DNA of 64,000 nt from Prostheceraeus crozeri (GCA_907163375.1 CAJQUW010016881.1:62001-126000); one strand, 5' to 3'; numbered from the stretch's first letter, positions 9,715-19,914 are shown. Notes: generated by a model from the letters alone, not told the origin. Program-made: numbers and translations.

Positions 9715-10602
9715 TTAAGATTTACGTTTGTGAATGGACAACAACTTCGAGATAACTTTATTAATTGACTGTTGCACTTTATCTATTGCGTCAAGCAGCG
9801 TGTGATGTACTTTAATTTCTTTTCTATTAACTTGCATTTTCTGCTGATTAATCTTCAACGCCGTTTTAAGTGCATTTAACTTAATTTTAAGAACATCTAA
9901 TTGTCTTTTAACAGAATCTAACTGTTCTTTATTTTCTTTAGAGTTTTCTTGTAAATTTTTCTTTAATTCATTTTCTAAATTGATTTTAAGAGTTTTCATT
10001 TTATCAACTTTTTGATTAAGTGAGTTTACTTCATTTATTATTCTATTCATCTTTTTCATTTGTTGAGTAATTTTAGAACTTAATTCATCAACACTTTTTT
10101 GGAATGTAGTTTGTAACTGCTTTAAATTTTTTTTAATTCTTTCAGGTAGTTTTTCTATTTCATCTTCTAATTGTTCTTTTAACATTTTTATCTGATGTTT
10201 ATTTTTAATGACTGCAGATTTTAACTTTATAGAAAGTAATATTAAAATTTTTGATTGTTCTGAAATCTTTTTAAAAAGTTTTGCTATATCTGCTTCTAGC
10301 TCTCTATCCTTTTTATCAAGTTTTAATAATTTTTCGTTTAATGATTTGTCATTAAGTTTTAGCAACTTTAATTCATTCATCAGTGGAACCAAAACATCGT
10401 TTATATATTTTTCCTTTAAGTCATTGATTTGTGTATCAACATATTGTTTATTTGTTAACTCTGTATTTTGTTGCGGAAGAATAGAAAGATGCAATGGACC
10501 AGATAAAACGTCTCCAGTTTTCATGATATAATTTTCTATCTCTATTTCTAATTCACGATTATTCGGGATATATGCACCTCCACCAACATTTGGTAACATC
10601 AT
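9715..10602 (-). CDS. Polinton fibre-like coiled-coil protein, right copy
   Basis: An open 295-residue frame beginning MMLPNVGGGAYIPNN. Residues 27-56 read MKTGDVLSGPLHLS ... NKQYVD, which strongly resembles the G-D-x-(M/L)-(S/T)-G-P-L ... K-x-Y-V-D motif of phage tail-fibre and collar proteins. Residues 57-290 are an almost unbroken Lys/Glu/Leu heptad-like coiled coil. This suggests a trimeric fibre or spike on the virion, though a tethering core protein is also possible. It sits upstream of the small Ala/Gly-rich and capsid genes on the same strand. It starts 75 bp from a divergent plus-strand gene, so the intervening A/T tract probably serves both. This copy is open throughout as read. Confidence 0.7.
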   Translation of the reverse strand: MMLPNVGGGAYIPNNRELEIEIENYIMKTGDVLSGPLHLSILPQQNTELTNKQYVDTQINDLKEKYINDVLVPLMNELKLLKLNDKSLNEKLLKLDKKDRELEADIAKLFKKISEQSKILILLSIKLKSAVIKNKHQIKMLKEQLEDEIEKLPERIKKNLKQLQTTFQKSVDELSSKITQQMKKMNRIINEVNSLNQKVDKMKTLKINLENELKKNLQENSKENKEQLDSVKRQLDVLKIKLNALKTALKINQQKMQVNRKEIKVHHTLLDAIDKVQQSINKVISKLLSIHKRKS

Positions 10603-10677
10603 TTTTTAACAATAAAAAAATAAAATTTTTTCTAATAAAAATAAAAAAATAAAATTTTTTCTAATAAAAATAAAAAA
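10603..10677. promoter_or_regulatory. putative bidirectional promoter of the Polinton
   Basis: 75 bp made almost only of A and T, with a directly repeated segment of about 30 bp (ATAAAATTTTTTCTAATAAA core twice), between two divergent genes. A promoter role is inferred from position only. Confidence 0.4.
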
Positions 10678-11981
10678 ATGGAAAAACCAAATTTAAAAAA
10701 ATTATATTCGTCCGCATCATCCTGTTCTTCTTATTCGACGAGATCAACGGGATTTGAAAATAAATGTTTTGATAATAATAATAATAATAATCCATGTATA
10801 GATGTTAATATTTTATTTCAATTACAAGCCGAAATATTTAGAGAACAGACTAAAGGTTTACCTTCTATAGAAACTAATTATTGTTTATTTCCAGGTGATC
10901 CATTTATTAAATTTATGGAGATTGTAAGTAAATATAATGATGTAGCTTATGTTGAATTAAATAAAGAAAATATGGTTATAATAGGTCATAATAATGTTTA
11001 TGGATTTATTAGAGCAGTGTTTACCAATTAGTAATACTGATTGGATAGAAACTAAAATTATTAATTATATCAATATTAAAGAATTAGTTAAAAAATTAAA
11101 ATCTTTTTCGAAAGAAAAAATTAGATTATTTGTTGACGATCAAAATCAATATAACATTCACATAGAGAGTAAAAAACATAATGAAGAATTATTATGTCAA
11201 GTTTATTATAGAGACACAATTTATAAACAAGAAACATTAGAAATGCCCCAAAGATATGATGATGATACGTATATAGGATTATATTCCAACTTAAATATTA
11301 ATTTATTAAAATCTTATATAAATGGTTTAGCTCAACAAGAGAAAATTTATATGTGGACTACACCCTATACTATTAACAATGACCATAATCATATCATAAT
11401 AAACGAACCGAAGGTTCTAGGGCTTTGCCCGATCTTAAAATCTTGAATCATTATATGATAATAATGATGATTCTGTAACATCTGAAAAAGGTGTAAATGG
11501 TAAAAAAGATTATAAAAATATTAGTAATTATAAAAATTTATCTAAATTTCATTTTCTTACAATTGAAAATAATAATGATGGTATAGTTGAAGATACTGTT
11601 AGACAACTATGTGTCGGGTCTACAAAATTTAAATTAGGATTTACATCTAATCAATTTAAAATTTTATCATCTTTAATAAAAACTAAAAGTGATTCAGATT
11701 ATGGTGGTGTTATTAAATTTTCCAAAAGAGATCAAAGACCAATATTTTTCTCTATTATATTATTATCAGATAAAAGATGTAATTTAGAATTAGATATTCC
11801 AATAAGAGAATGGTATCCTATCATGGAATGGCATCCTATACCAAAAAGTGTAATTTATGATGATGAAGAAACAATTTATGATGATGATGAAGAATCAATT
11901 GATGATGATGATGAAGAATCAATAGTTAGTGAAAATAAATTTAAATTATCTTTTGATAAAACATTATATGATGAAACTTAA
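10678..11981 (+). pseudogene. Polinton gene of unknown function, plus strand
   Basis: The only large plus-strand gene in the right half of the element. It reads MEKPNLKKLYSSASSCSSYS at the start, has an Asn run near residue 37, a middle part rich in Asn/Tyr/Ile and an acidic D/E-rich end near 11870-11950. No family recognised. Hairpins GAACC-GAA-GGTTC (11405-11417) and GGGC-TTT-GCCC (11420-11430) lie within its span. The gene is broken. Its convergent neighbour is the polymerase gene. Confidence 0.55.
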
Positions 11982-12169
11982 TATGATAAAACTTAATAGA
12001 AAATACCAAAATATTCGATAAATATATTTTCATATGTAATAATTTTAGATGTAATAATTTTTAGATGTAATAAGTTTTTAGATGTTATAAATTTTTTAGA
12101 TGTTATAAATTTTTTAGATGTTATAAATTTTTAGATGTTATAAAATTTTTAGATGTAATAAAAAAATTA
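11982..12169. other. A/T-rich tandem between convergent Polinton genes
   Basis: About six degenerate copies of a TTTTTAGATGTTATAAA-like unit between the 3' ends of two convergent genes. Confidence 0.6.
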
Positions 12170-13581
12170 TTATTCCCACGTGTCATCATCATCACTTAAA
12201 TTACTCTCACAGATGATTGTTTGAAATATTTCAGCTTGAATATCTTCTCCGTTATAAGGTAACATAATTTCATTTTCATCAGGTGCTTGACGTTTAAGAA
12301 TATTTATTTGACCAGAAAATTTTTTTTCTTCAGTATTATTATTTTTATCAGGAATACTAATTCCAGTTTCTAAAGATCTTTTCCATGGTTTATTAACTGT
12401 AGTCGATAATGTTTTCCCCGAATATAATTTTAGAAAATCTTCTACTTTTACTTTATCTTGTGAATATCCTTTGAATGTTTTCTTTTCACTAAGTCTCCCT
12501 TGTTCATCTACAGTAATACAGTATTTTACTTTAGGTGCAATAAACATTGCAAAAATAATTCCACCATTTCCATAATCATTTTTCCCTTGACACAATTCTC
12601 CTCCAACATATCCAGCAGCGTCTAATTTATTAAAGAGCTCATTGGAAATATATATTGAATCAGTATCTGTATAATGAATGTATTTTTCTTTGAAACCATT
12701 AATTTCTAAAATAAAGTTATTCATGATTCTTCTAGAGTGAGAAAGAATGAAAGAACCTAAGTGTGATGGCATGAATGACGTCTTCCCATCTTTTACAATA
12801 TTAGTTTTGAGAAATTCATCATCTTCCATTTCTACTTTCGCTAAATATTGTTCATCATTTAATTTTTCATAATCTTTTACTTCTTGAGTGAAATTTTTTC
12901 TCAATGTATTCTCATTCCATAAATGATATTTAGTGGTTATATCTTTTTGCACAGTTTTGCCATATAGCGAATTCATCAATAATTTAATTAACTCATCACC
13001 TACAGTATTTTCCTTTGTTTTATATCTTTTTCTAAATTAAAAAGATTTTTCAAAATAATTTCGAAATGGTGAAACTGATATTTTTTTCAGAAATTATACC
13101 ATCTGTTAATATGAAGAAATTTCCCCCACATCTAACAATTTCTTGGTATGTCTACAGAAAGTTAATACATCATAACATATACCATATAATTTAATTTTCT
13201 AAACCTGCTTACTTTAAATGAGACATTAATATTTTGCTTTTTAAACTTTATCTTTTATAGGAGATGGTTGGGAAAAAACCATATCATTCGGATATTGAAA
13301 CACAACAGAGAATATTCCAGTTTTAGGTCTAAATGTTTGAGTATTAAATTTATATACTATTTCCCGCTCTTCTTCTGGACGAAATTTTCTAGCTGATTCA
13401 GCTTTAGGGTATTCTGAATTTTCATCATACATAGCTGATGGATATAAAGATGTTGCATCAAAAGCCAATTAGAAATTCATTTTTTTATGTTCACAGTAGT
13501 TGATTTGAAATTTTCTTACAAATTTCAGTTTTTATCTCCTAAATCTCGATACTGTTTCATTAAAACTATTAAATTACTTCC

Positions 13582-13654
13582 AGGGGACAAAGGCCCCACC
13601 AGCGGTTAGCGACCAAGGGACAAAGTCCCCCCAGCGCAGGCGACCAGAGTAAAT
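13582..13654. repeat. GC-rich mini-hairpin insert in the polymerase region
   Basis: GGGAC-AAA-GTCCC (13617-13629) beside a related GGGGAC-AAAGG-CCCC arrangement, in an otherwise A/T-rich gene. Two similar stretches (GCGGTTAGCGACC, GCGCAGGCGACC) suggest a small duplicated insert. Confidence 0.6.
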
Positions 13655-14428
13655 ACTGTTTTATATTGGTAAACAAGATGCTACAAAACATGGCGGATAT
13701 GTATTTTCTTATATTTGCTGAAAAACTCTTCCACCTTTAACAGATTTTCTAATATAATTTTCTAGCCCATATAATTCTATTATGAGAAATGGAATATTTA
13801 TATTGTCATTTTGTTTACGCTTTTCATCCAACCGTTACCTTGTTTAAAGCAGAGGATGTTCAAATTTAGTAGTTATATCTTCACCAACTAAATCTCGGCA
13901 TAACATTATTATATAAAACTGTTAGATACAAAAAAAGCTAAAGAAAGAATATCCGTTAACTAAATTATGGGTCTCCATTTCATTTTCTTTTTTCTTTATA
14001 ATTTTCATGTGTTATGTCTCCAATTTCATAATTTAATTTTACACACATTCATTAGGGAAATTTTAAAATTCTCACACACATTTAGAAAGGGACTTGTTTT
14101 TACATGTTGATACCAACATTTCATTATAATAGTTTTGAAGTGCTTAATTTAACCTGACACAGTGTGAATCTTTTTTCATATTGTTTTTTAAATCTAAAAG
14201 ATTTTTGAATGTATCTATACTAAACCACATTTCAGTTGTATAAGGATTTTGTAATGAAAGCAGTCAATATATCCTCTTGAAGTTTTAAAGGAGGCGGTTT
14301 TAGGGATAATTTAAAATTAGCTTTTATCGGAAAATAGGAATTCAAAACCCTGGATGAATTGTGGAGCTATTAAAGTTACTCTAAGAATAATTAAATTTTC
14401 CAAGAGTTTTAAAAAATTGATGTATTTC

Positions 14429-14458
14429 GGACATACGTCCTCTGGGTTTCCCCCGATC
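14429..14458. repeat. mini-hairpins in the polymerase region
   Basis: GGAC-ATAC-GTCC (14429-14440), then GGG-TTT-CCC (14444-14452), then CCGATCG. The same hairpin, hairpin, CGATC order is seen after other genes of the element. Confidence 0.5.
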
Positions 14459-15844
14459 GAACATTCATCATCCTCAGTTCATCGTAAATATTTTCACACA
14501 ATTTTGACAGCTTTATTAAATTCTAATTCAGTTAAAAATTATTATACTCATTAAATCTGTTTTTAAGTTTTTTAATTTCATCTTCATCTTTTGATCGTTT
14601 AATTTTATTATATCACTTAACAAAAGTGTTTCTAATCTTTCAATCTTTTGCTTTCGGGGTAAAAAACATTATAAAATTTATTAAAATTAATAGCTCCTAA
14701 CAGCCTAAGGAAATGGTGAGTGTTGAACAGTTAGGATCAGGAAAAAGTTCGAGATCCCAAACATAAGTTGAACCATAGTCAATTTTTTTCTTTGTTATGG
14801 ATTTTTTATGGACGCGTGTTAGGATTTTCATCGTAAATGTTTTTTCAGTGGGTTTGAAAATTATTTTTCAATATTTCTCTAATTAGCTTTTAATTTATGA
14901 GGATTTATCATTATAACAAATAGTGACCAATTGTTGAACCTGCGTGAGAAAAATAATTGTACTAACATAATTATCGAAAACGTTTCAATTCCTCTAGGGA
15001 TTTTAAATGACGATTGGCTAGGATATAATATTGTACACATTCTCCAAATATTAAGTGAATTGGAGAAAAATTTGCAGTTTGGACATTACTCCTGTTCTAG
15101 ATGTGGGCTTTCTCTTTATATAAAAAATTATTAAACATTTCTTTCATGTTCATTTCTCTTGTTCTCATTAAAAACCTCGTAAAACATATAACATTTAATA
15201 AAACAAAAATCTTCAGAAGGAATATAACAATATCACCGAAATATTCTTTGATTCTATATTTCATATTAATCCCTGCCCCTCTATGCGATCTTTGTACTAA
15301 CTTCATTCCAAAATCTTCATATTTAATATTACCTGTAAAAATCCATTCGTTAGCATCGGATTTCTCATCCAGATTCGAAAACCATGTTTCAAATGATTTT
15401 TTATTATAGAAGGTTACGTAAAAATTTTGAATTATATTTTCCTGATCTTTAACAACTTTTCCAAGTAAATTAATAATTTTACCATTTGCTAAAAGTTTCC
15501 GCATATCATTTACTACATTAATAAAAGATACATTTTCATATTTAATTTCATTTGGATTAAATAAATTACATAAATCATCACCAAGTTCATCCTTAATTCT
15601 ATCATCAAAAAAGATATCAGTAATAGGAGTTTCTAATATTTCTTTTGTTCCACTTTTCTGTTTTTTAGTATTACGTCTAATACTACGCCTAGTACGTTTC
15701 TGTTTTTTAATACGTTTACTACGTTTACTATGTTTAATTTGCGCATCAAACTCAGCAGTTTGTTTCTTGATTAATTCATCAATCCTAGACGTTTGTCCGA
15801 GAGACATTTCACGATTCATATTTTTTAAAAGAAAAAATGAATTT

Positions 15845-16198
15845 TTACATAGAACCTCGGTTCCGTTTTTGCATATACACAGGAATATGTAATTGATGTA
15901 ATGTTTCTAATTCATGTGTTGTTAAATGTTCTTTCTTAACCAACCACCATAAATTATTATACGCCAAAAATACTCGGAAACTTCTTAAACAAAGTGGAAA
16001 GTCTTTTGTTTTAACACACGGTTTAATACCATGTTTTGTTTTATAATCTGTAACGAGCGCTACGTATTTATGATGATAATAAAATCTAACTTCTTTCTTC
16101 GAATTTACAGGATTTGTAGGATGACGATAATCTTTTAAAACTGGTACATGCTCTATCTTATAATCATTCAACATATTTTTTTTTATTTTTATTAACAA
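15845..16198 (-). CDS. Polinton small protein of unknown function
   Basis: A 117-residue open frame between the polymerase (26 bp downstream) and the ATPase (53 bp upstream), all on the minus strand. The first 22 codons are lysine-rich (MLIKIKKNMLNDYK). The rest is rich in aromatic and basic residues (EVRFYYHHKYVALV, FLAYNNLWWLVKKEH). No cysteine-protease triad is evident, although a protease gene might be expected here. The last codons overlap a GAACC-TC-GGTTC mini-hairpin (15852-15863). I do not recognise the family. Confidence 0.6.
   Translation of the reverse strand: MLIKIKKNMLNDYKIEHVPVLKDYRHPTNPVNSKKEVRFYYHHKYVALVTDYKTKHGIKPCVKTKDFPLCLRSFRVFLAYNNLWWLVKKEHLTTHELETLHQLHIPVYMQKRNRGSM
15852..15863. 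terminator. mini-hairpin at 3' end of the 117-residue gene
   Basis: GAACC-TC-GGTTC overlapping the last codons of the minus-strand gene ending at 15845. Confidence 0.4.
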
Positions 16199-16218
16199 AA
16201 AATTTATAAGAAAAAATT

Positions 16219-16258
16219 ATTCGGTCACTCCGTTCGGTCACTCCGTTCGATCACTCCT
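16219..16258. repeat. GC-rich direct repeat at 3' end of the ATPase gene
   Basis: Three head-to-tail copies of CGGTCACTCCGTT-like sequence overlapping and following the stop of the ATPase gene. It stands out from the A/T-rich surroundings, as the hairpins do, but is not itself a palindrome. Confidence 0.6.
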
Positions 16259-17018
16259 CGAAAATATTTTCTATAACTCTATCATGAATTTTTTTATCAA
16301 TATTAATTGTAATGAATCCATAATCTTTTGACCAAGCATTGTTACACGATTGTTTAAATTCATCTTTATTTCTTACACATAAATCTCTTAACAAATCACT
16401 TAAGTTTCTTGCATTTATTTCAAATAGTATAAATATATTTGCATTCTTTCTAATAACACTTCCGTCTAATGAATACATACTTTGTGTTAAATAAAATACA
16501 CTACAGTTATTATGTCTACCTCTTGTGAAATAATTTCTCTGAACTGACTGATTTCTATCATTAACACAATCATCAAAAATTACACAATGTTTCATTGTTT
16601 TATCTAGTTTACTAGGATCTTGCATATTACCACTATCATCTATTAATTGTATCTTTATATGCTTATTTTTATTAGATTCTACTAACTGATTATTTTTTGC
16701 TGCTTCTTCACACCACGAACTTATTTCTTCTTCATCTTCAGATTTTTCATATTCTTTGAATAATGAAGCAATTGCTGTTTTTTTAAGATTATTTTCAAAT
16801 CCATATTTTAAAAATTGATAGACGGGTTGTTCTGCTGTTGTTGTATAAATTATAAGATTGTTATAATCCAAAAAATTTGGAGTCGTTAAAATTTTAAATA
16901 ATAGATACGTTTTTCCACAACCTGATCTTCCACAAATAACTGACAAAACTTTATTAGATAAATTTGGATGATGATTAAATTTAAGTTTTTTTTTATTTAA
17001 TGGAGGTAGTTCACTCAT
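16251..17018 (-). CDS. Polinton genome-packaging ATPase (A32/FtsK-HerA type)
   Basis: A 255-residue open frame of typical length. Walker A is GRSGCGKT at residues 30-37 after a hydrophobic strand (KVLSVIC). Walker B is VIFDD at residues 147-151. A later FTRGRHNNCSVFYLTQSMYSL segment matches the sensor/arginine-finger region of A32-like ATPases of Polintons, virophages and large DNA viruses. The enzyme drives element DNA into the capsid. It begins 89 bp downstream of the minor-capsid gene and is followed by a 117-residue gene on the same strand. It reads open throughout as a fossil copy. Confidence 0.92.
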   Translation of the reverse strand: MSELPPLNKKKLKFNHHPNLSNKVLSVICGRSGCGKTYLLFKILTTPNFLDYNNLIIYTTTAEQPVYQFLKYGFENNLKKTAIASLFKEYEKSEDEEEISSWCEEAAKNNQLVESNKNKHIKIQLIDDSGNMQDPSKLDKTMKHCVIFDDCVNDRNQSVQRNYFTRGRHNNCSVFYLTQSMYSLDGSVIRKNANIFILFEINARNLSDLLRDLCVRNKDEFKQSCNNAWSKDYGFITINIDKKIHDRVIENIFEE

Positions 17019-17086
17019 TTTTTAATAAAAAAATTTATTTTTATTTTTTTATTTTTGTTTCTAAAGAAGAAGAAGAAAATTAAACT

Positions 17087-17104
17087 TCTCTAGCTTCGCG
17101 TAGG
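17087..17104. terminator. GCGAAGC mini-hairpin after the minor-capsid gene
   Basis: Imperfect palindrome CTACGC-GAA-GCTAG, read on the minus strand, just past the stop of the gene ending at 17108. Confidence 0.45.
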
Positions 17105-17107
17105 AGT

Positions 17108-17896
17108 TTATACCTCCCGAACCAAAAGATCTATCATAATCTCTTCACCTCCAAAATTTATTTCTTGTCCTTTTTCATCAGTGATTCTAATGTTAATGTT
17201 GTTAATAGTTTTTCTTGTAATAGGGAAATATATTAATGTTTGTGGAATTACATTTAATCTATAACCAATGGGTACAGTAAAAGCTGGAAAACTGAATATT
17301 AAATTTGATAATTTACCATTTATATATCCTCCTTCAATAATGTCACAATGTACAACAATTGAATTTATTTCAGTTATTTTTGGAATCTTCTCACCTAAAT
17401 GATAACCTTGACTATAGGTTTGTTTATTAAATCCTAATAGCTTTGACAATGATCTATCATGATTAAAATCAACTTGATGATTTTCGTCTAAAGTAAGAGA
17501 AAATTTATTAACTGCCGGTTCAACTGCAAAATGTAATTGTTTCTTATCTTTAAATGGTATACCTAAATGTCTCTTAATTTCATTTGATATTGATTCAACT
17601 TCGTAAGAACCAGGAAGAAAAGTTAGTATTTTCCATGTTTTGCCTTTATCAGTAGAATATCTAAATTGATCATTCACATCTTTGATAACGTTTTGAATAG
17701 TGTTAAATGTAGAGAAACTAGTCAATGCAATTTGATAATTTTTATTTTGTTCCAAATGTAGAATGGGTTCTAAATTACAAGTGTGTGATGAAGTAGTTGT
17801 TATAATTTTTAACGTCGTACTAAATTTTGATGAACCCAAAATCTCTGTCAAATTTTCTAAATGATTATTAATTTTGTCTAAATCTGCTGAACACAT
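17108..17896 (-). CDS. Polinton probable minor capsid (penton-like) protein
   Basis: A 262-residue open frame. The C-terminal third is diagnostic: NSIVVHCDIIEGGYINGKLS, then PAFTVPIGYRLNVIPQTLIYFP, then TINNINIRITDEKGQEINFGGE. This pattern is widespread in Maverick-linked proteins and is read as a single jelly-roll minor capsid or penton protein. The N-terminal 30 residues look like a short helix. It lies between the 310-residue unknown gene and the ATPase on the minus strand. A near-palindrome CTACGCGAAGCTAG lies right after its stop. The penton role is inferred from family resemblance, not proven here. Confidence 0.72.
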   Translation of the reverse strand: MCSADLDKINNHLENLTEILGSSKFSTTLKIITTTSSHTCNLEPILHLEQNKNYQIALTSFSTFNTIQNVIKDVNDQFRYSTDKGKTWKILTFLPGSYEVESISNEIKRHLGIPFKDKKQLHFAVEPAVNKFSLTLDENHQVDFNHDRSLSKLLGFNKQTYSQGYHLGEKIPKITEINSIVVHCDIIEGGYINGKLSNLIFSFPAFTVPIGYRLNVIPQTLIYFPITRKTINNINIRITDEKGQEINFGGEEIMIDLLVREV

Positions 17897-17951
17897 TTTT
17901 TAGTTAAAATTTTGAATAAATATTTTTTATGAAATATTTTTTTATAAAAAA

Positions 17952-18818
17952 TTAAAAACAACAACATATTTCAGCTACGGGCGAAGCCCTTAAGACATCA
18001 GAGATGTCCGTTATACTTTTATAATCCTCTTCATTTAGAATCTTCTTTTCTAACAGTCTTTTCAATATAGCATGAATTTCATTGAAACTAGAATTATGTC
18101 CTTCTTTTATTGCAGATATTAAAATATTTAATCTATTTAGTAATTCTTGTGGATCATCTGGTAAAAATACAGTTGTTTCTGTTTTCTGTTTTTCAGATAA
18201 ACCTTTTCCTACTTTAACTCCCGTTGATAATAAATTTTCTAATTGTTTATAACGTCTAAGAGATTTTACTGCACCAACTCTGTCTAACATAGCTTTATAT
18301 TTTATGAGATCTTCTACAGCATAATTATTTAAATCTGCTCCTCTTAAAAGATTAACAAAATTTCTATCTAAATTAAAAGGAGATTTATCTGGTGAAAAAA
18401 TTAAACCTCGAAAAGGTTGTGGAAATATTTCTTTTTGTCCGAGATAAAATCTAGGTATTGTTTTTCCATCTATAAATGAAATAGAATGTTCAAATTGCAT
18501 AGATTTTGGTAATTTCTTATTAATGTTTGATTCTAGTAATCCATAGTCATCTAATATAGTTTTGTGCTCTGGATCTGTTATATCAATTTGTTTATCAGTA
18601 TTTGTACTTTCTTTTTCAAGAGTTTTAAATGGTTTCATAGTTTTTTCAAAATCAGTTTTTACTTGCTCGGTTTGCTGCATTTTTTCAAACATATCAGATT
18701 GAATACCAGCTTTTATCATTCTATGTTGAAGATGATTTTCTTTCATAATATTTCTTTGTTTTATTAACTCTTCTAATTGTTTTATTCTTTTAAAATTATC
18801 AGCTCTAATTTTATCCAT
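17952..18818 (-). CDS. Polinton protein of unknown function, coiled-coil start
   Basis: An open frame of 288 residues from MDKIRADNFKRIKQ. An upstream in-frame Met would make 310 residues, but it gives an unusual FLLYSNVTTKFKYY lead, so the later start is preferred. The first 90 residues are a charged helix. The middle has DYGLLESNINKKLPKSMQFE and RFYLGQKEIFPQPFRGLIFSPD, and the end is helical again. It is a Polinton-type companion gene located between the right-end membrane protein and the minor capsid gene. No function is assigned. A GGGC-GAA-GCCC hairpin (17979-17989) lies within the last codons. Confidence 0.65.
   Translation of the reverse strand: MDKIRADNFKRIKQLEELIKQRNIMKENHLQHRMIKAGIQSDMFEKMQQTEQVKTDFEKTMKPFKTLEKESTNTDKQIDITDPEHKTILDDYGLLESNINKKLPKSMQFEHSISFIDGKTIPRFYLGQKEIFPQPFRGLIFSPDKSPFNLDRNFVNLLRGADLNNYAVEDLIKYKAMLDRVGAVKSLRRYKQLENLLSTGVKVGKGLSEKQKTETTVFLPDDPQELLNRLNILISAIKEGHNSSFNEIHAILKRLLEKKILNEEDYKSITDISDVLRASPVAEICCCF
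17979..17989. terminator. GCGAAGC mini-hairpin at 3' end of the 17952-18818 gene
   Basis: GGGC-GAA-GCCC inside the final codons of the minus-strand gene. Confidence 0.45.
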
Positions 18819-19054
18819 TTTTAAAATATAATATTTGAATTTTGTGGTAACATTGGAATACAGCAAAAACATTTTACTGAACAAATTATTTTTTTATTGC
18901 TTTGTTGTCTGACATCTTTTCGTTTAAAGTTTTCTCGTTTTAAGTTTTTTTTTATAAAGTTTTGTTTAATAAAGTTTTGCTTTAATTTTCGCTTATAGTT
19001 TTTAGCTCTTCTAAAAAAATTTTGTCATTTTCTTCATTAGAAATTTTACCATCA

Positions 19055-19513
19055 CTAGAAATTTTGCCATCCTGTTTTATTTTTATCATCAACTTTTTCT
19101 GACTGTAATTGAAATGATATTTGATTTACTTCATTAGCTATTTGATCAAATTTTTCAATCTCATCTAACGTAATAACATTATCATCACATACTCTTTGAA
19201 AGTAGTAATGTAGTTTATCATAGACTTCTTTAATATGTAAATGCTTAGTTTTTAATGATTTTCGTTTCTTAGTTATTAAAGATTTATCTAACATTGTAAC
19301 AAGTGAAGTTGCAAAAACACCCGTACCTGTTAAAGCTGTAGCAACTACTGGAATTACTAAAACACCTGAAGATATAACAATTGTTAAAGCACCTAAACTT
19401 ATTGTTAAGAATATGCCAATTCCTTGTGTTACATTCTTAACTTTAGTCCATCTCTTTCTTAATTTTTTATAATGCTCTAATCTTAATAATAATTGAGATT
19501 CCTTATCTTTCAT
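19055..19513 (-). CDS. Polinton right-end small membrane protein
   Basis: A 152-residue open frame. A basic start (MKDKESQLLLRLEHYKKLRK) is followed by two adjacent hydrophobic stretches at residues 31-72 (IGIFLTISLGALTIVISSGV and VIPVVATALTGTGVFATSL), then a charged C-terminal helix. A membrane protein is likely. The frame may be the 3' part of a longer gene, since sequence further upstream (to about 19645) also resembles the copy at 2775-3074. The family is unknown. It is the first gene inside the right terminal repeat. Confidence 0.55.
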   Translation of the reverse strand: MKDKESQLLLRLEHYKKLRKRWTKVKNVTQGIGIFLTISLGALTIVISSGVLVIPVVATALTGTGVFATSLVTMLDKSLITKKRKSLKTKHLHIKEVYDKLHYYFQRVCDDNVITLDEIEKFDQIANEVNQISFQLQSEKVDDKNKTGWQNF

Positions 19514-19708
19514 ATACGTACTCTATCTTTGTGTTTTTCTTTTCATTTTTTCAAGTTATTTTTCAATGTCCATTAAAGTAGAACTACGTTCATATGATAA
19601 CGAAGGATATATTCTTGCGGTTTCCATGTTTCCACTTTTGTTTCTTCCATTTTTAAAGAAATATTTTAGTCACATGTTATATTTTAAAAACCTGAAAGAT
19701 GGATAAAA

Positions 19709-19895
19709 TTCATGAATTTGAAATTCTCAACTTTTATGATTTTCGGTGTCCTGGAACGGTCATGATTTAAGCGAGAAAATTGTAATTCTCAAATTTTGAG
19801 ATTCTTAACTTTTATGATTTTCGGTGTCCTGGAACGGTCATGATTTTAAGGGTGAAAATTGTAATTCTCAAATTTTGAGATTTTGAAAAATTTGA
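19709..19895. repeat. right subterminal tandem repeat, unit about 78 bp
   Basis: Two copies of a unit containing TTTTCGGTGTCCTGGAACGG, starting near 19731 and 19809. Not present at the left end. Confidence 0.75.
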
Positions 19896-19914
19896 AAAAT
19901 TGGGTATTTTTAAA

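Larger units (their letters stand above)
7330..10610 (-). repeat. right arm of the Polinton palindrome
   Basis: Inverted copy of 3266-6340. The innermost shared sequence is the 5' part of a further gene (starting near 7434 on the minus strand; 6229 on the plus strand in the other arm). The symmetry point therefore cuts that gene. Confidence 0.92.
12170..15819 (-). pseudogene. polB: Polinton protein-primed family-B DNA polymerase
   Basis: A span of about 1,200 codons, right for Polinton PolB. The N-terminal part (15097-15819) has a very basic tract (KRSKRIKKQKRTRRSIRR) followed by an RGAGINMKYRIKEY segment seen in Polinton polymerases. Polymerase motif A (FDATSLYPSAM) lies at about 13430-13468, motif B (NSLYGKT) at about 12950-12979 and motif C (YTDTDSI) at about 12650-12673. 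A C-terminal KTFKGYSQDKVKVEDF region follows. It would replicate the element from a protein primer. The gene is broken, with several breaks concentrated in its middle. GC-rich mini-hairpins (13617-13629; 14429-14452) lie inside it. Confidence 0.9.

Noticed and set aside
15845-16198. Adenovirus-like cysteine protease of the Polinton
   Set aside because: Position fits, but no His-Asp/Glu-Gln-Cys arrangement is visible in the 117 residues.
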